Of a stretch of 64,000 bases of DNA, positions 63,492-64,000 are shown piece after piece. Below the pieces are notes generated by a model, which had not been told where the DNA came from, ran no database searches, and worked only from the letters and a program-made list of their open reading frames with translations. The DNA is from Omphiscola glabra (lineage: Eukaryota > Mollusca > Gastropoda > Lymnaeidae). The stretch spans positions 7,833,793 to 7,897,792 of the forward strand of contig OZ024798.1 in assembly GCA_964017045.1 (NCBI GenBank). Reading direction: 5' to 3'. The first letter of the stretch is position 1. Every line of letters starts with the position of its first letter. The position numbers and the translations under genes were made by a program.

Positions 63492-64000
63492 CAGACCTGT
63501 TACTCTTACTATTTCGGAGTACAATGCATGATTTTGAGGTGTCTTTTACGATGGTACGCCAAGACCTGTCACAACTACGATTTTAAGAGATTCTCTTAAA
63601 TATATATACATTCCGATAGTTTTTCCGATTAAAAAGAACATTTTTGGTTGTTAGTTTTAACTTGCTAGTGCATTCAAAATCCAGCTATGAATGGATAGAG
63701 AAATTCGATTGGTTGGAGACCATTTATAATTAAATTATGTTTGCCCTAAGATTTTGTGTAAGTCAAGTGTGTCAAGATGGGGTTATGGGGGGGATGTCTA
63801 AATAATTATGTAAATATAAAATTAACACCACCAAATTTTCATAATGATGGTTGTGAAGGTCATATTGTTGCATTGTGTTAACATAATACATTGACTCAGC
63901 AACCGTAATATTATTAGCGTAGGCGCCGTAGTGACAATTTGAGTCAAATTTCGGGGGCATCCTTAAAGTAGGTAGGCACTGAGCGGCAAGTTTTTAAAAT
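63492..64000. mobile_element. Family A element, copy 3, inverted, running off the window
   Basis: It begins CAGACCTGTTACTCTTAC, which is the right terminus of the family A copies read in reverse, and continues with GTCTTTTACGATGGTACGCC and GAGAAATTCGATTGGTTG, matching the reverse complement of 23930-24137. The far end is outside the window. Confidence 0.65.

Noticed and set aside
1..64000. CRISPR array, prokaryotic operon, rRNA or virus
   Set aside because: No regularly spaced repeats, ribosome-binding sites, rRNA segments or viral genes were seen; spliced genes show animal nuclear DNA.

Overview
The window is animal (metazoan) nuclear DNA. It is AT-rich, its genes are split by GT-AG introns (one GC-AG), and long introns and intergenic stretches are packed with decayed transposable elements. 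A hAT element very like SPIN and several copies of a tRNA-derived SINE favour a mollusc, probably a freshwater pulmonate snail. That placement is inference: no species-diagnostic gene is present.

Three host genes can be read with confidence. (1) Positions 1-487 (+) hold the last two coding exons of a ZUP1/ZUFSP-type ubiquitin protease (peptidase C78). (2) Positions 3530-29327 (-) hold a complete 17-exon ZMYM2/3/4-type gene predicted to encode 1763 residues. It has an acidic N-terminus with a SUMO-interaction-like motif, eight MYM zinc fingers, a Pro/Val-rich segment, an AT-hook-like motif and the C-terminal DUF3504 domain (a Crypton-recombinase-derived fold). All 16 intron phases agree; the model uses a 13-nt microexon and one GC donor. 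It ends tail-to-tail with ZUP1. (3) Positions 41938-59986 (+) hold the first six coding exons of a DBHS protein (NONO/SFPQ/PSPC1, fly NonA): RRM1, RRM2, NOPS and coiled coil. The C-terminal exon or exons are not seen. A fourth, weak candidate (61819-60842, -) is a three-exon transcript with a 47-codon frame.

The rest is mostly mobile DNA. The ZMYM introns hold a Helentron/Helitron fossil (6480-11190), a full-length hAT with an exact 8-bp target duplication (12323-15006) and a nested repeat complex (21346-24137). Upstream of ZMYM lie a piggyBac-like MITE (30194-30916), a ZMYM1/ZNF862-like hAT fossil (31733-34058), a Merlin (IS1595-type) transposase fragment (34575-34976), several foldback/TIR families and a Jockey-type LINE fragment (39195-40426). 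Intron 1 of the DBHS gene (12.4 kb) contains foldbacks, a second piggyBac-like MITE, an RTE-like LINE carrying the SPIN insertion (50359-50544), and another hAT fossil broken by a SINE. Intron 3 contains a truncated piggyBac joined to a second copy of the same LINE, and a SINE. That second LINE copy supplies the empty site that proves the SPIN insertion.

The three host genes show no functional coupling beyond being nuclear regulatory proteins. No CRISPR, operon or prokaryotic feature is present.
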